A stretch of DNA of 64,000 nt from Alternaria dauci (lineage: Eukaryota; Ascomycota; Dothideomycetes; Pleosporales; Pleosporaceae), in the NCBI RefSeq assembly GCF_042100115.1, contig NC_091280.1:2170001-2234000 (forward strand), written 5' to 3'. The notes under the pieces were generated by a model that was not told the DNA's origin, searched no databases, and saw nothing but the letters and a program-made list of their open reading frames with translations. Made by a program: the position numbers and the translations under genes. Positions 63,044 through 64,000 of the stretch are shown here, in pieces; the stretch's first letter is position 1, and each line of letters opens with the position of its first letter.

Positions 63044-64000
63044 TGTTAAAGAGTCGGTCGGTATTAATAACGGTAAACTCTTTTGTTGTGCGTGAGCATG
63101 CAAGATAAAGTGAAGGATTTTCTGTCGACGAAGTTACACTTGGACTTGCACAATAAGAACTGCTTCATCAAAGGAAGGGGCTTCAAGTTTAAATACCCAT
63201 AGTCATGGTTGAGCTGAATGCGCGGAGGGAGCCTAGAAGAGTGCCCGATCTCTCGGCGAGCTCATGCCAAACATAGATATGCTAGTGATCGTTCCCAAAA
63301 GAATCGAAATACTAAATTTGGGTTAGACTAACTCGGTAATCCCTTGGGCGGTGGCTTAGTAGGAAGGACGTCGCCGACTAAAGCCACAGGATGTAGACAC
63401 TTGGCTCTTCTGGCTACCTAGGTACTCGACGGCCGTGTAGAAAGGCGAAGTACAACTTGGATACACGGAAACCAGTGTAGCATGTGTAGCAGAATATTTT
63501 CTCACATACTTCTACCTTGTACAGCACTGTGTAGCACTGTAATGTTAATGGTGTGGCCTTAGTGCAGACGGCGAGTCAATTAATTAGGTTCGTTTTGACA
63601 GGTAAAACTGTTATTCCCACTCAGAGTGTCAAGCTTTCTTTTCCTGATAGAATACGCGCGTTGTCAACAGCGAGCGTTGGGTGCATGGGCACTGTATCAA
63701 TGAAGCTCGACGATTGATGTGCTAGGTCAGGTTTCGCGAATCGAGAGCTCAGCTGCGGCTGAATGCAACATACAGCACCTGCGACGATTTTCTTGGCGTT
63801 TACCGCAAGACAACTGAGGTTGTCACAAGTGTGGAGAGTTCGCTTTTTGGTTTCGGTGGAGGCCTACTACATCGCGATAATTATTGGGGTTGAGCTTTGG
63901 GGAACGGTTGATTGTATGGCTTTGGTTTTGAAACGTTGTCACGGTAAGTCAGCGTGTTTGTGCTTGCAAATCCTCTCATGTGCGGTACGTCTCTTGATGA
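63044..64000. other. Terminal intergenic region
   Basis: Holds TACCTAGGTA copy 5 (63415-63424). No gene, tRNA or repeat was recognised. Confidence 0.4.
63415..63424. promoter_or_regulatory. TACCTAGGTA palindrome, copy 5
   Basis: Perfect palindrome 372 bases before the secreted GPI-type gene start. Confidence 0.4.

Overview
This window is nuclear DNA of a filamentous ascomycete, most likely a dothideomycete of the Pleosporales type. The evidence is the gene style. Introns are mostly 44-110 nt, with GTRNGT donors and YAG acceptors. The gene families are also typical: HET domain, Zn2Cys6 regulator with a fungal-type regulatory region, DUF6536-type membrane protein, Stc1 domain, and a fused tryptophan synthase. 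The species cannot be named from sequence alone. Twenty-six protein genes are supported with exon models; most were checked for reading-frame continuity across every splice junction. A pseudogene and several weaker genes are also listed. No rRNA, CRISPR array, intact transposon or tRNA was recognised; tRNAs were not searched systematically.

Region 1 (1-12 kb) is accessory in character. It holds a Dal5-type MFS transporter, an acidic orphan, two small NAD(P)-binding reductases, a Zn2Cys6 regulator and a secreted GMC oxidoreductase. The promoters of the reductases, regulator and oxidase share ATCCG-type sites, so these four genes may form a small co-regulated cluster. Region 2 (12-18 kb) has a HET-domain gene, a decayed NmrA-like reductase pseudogene and a DUF6536-type membrane protein.

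Region 3 (19-36 kb) is a housekeeping block: an orphan, chaperonin CCT3, an Stc1-domain protein, Rad7 (with a start codon split by an intron), the Golgi protein Yif1, the SRP receptor alpha subunit, a CSC1/OSCA-type channel and a hydrophilic Gly-rich protein. A GPI-anchored S10 carboxypeptidase and a BTB-domain protein follow (36-40 kb).

Region 4 (40-47 kb) is gene-poor and carries three intronless cysteine-rich paralogs; a fourth lies at 56.4-57.0 kb. They share a previously unnamed, probably zinc-binding Cys architecture and are the most interesting novelty here. Region 5 (47-56 kb) has a TPR protein, tryptophan synthase (final exon of only 5 nt) and an SPX-domain phosphate transporter. Region 6 (56-64 kb) returns to accessory genes: the fourth Cys-rich paralog, a small secreted-protein candidate, a multi-pass membrane protein of a dothideomycete-type family, a DUF4267-like protein and a secreted GPI-type Cys-rich protein. 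A 10-bp palindrome, TACCTAGGTA, recurs five times in the accessory intergenic DNA.
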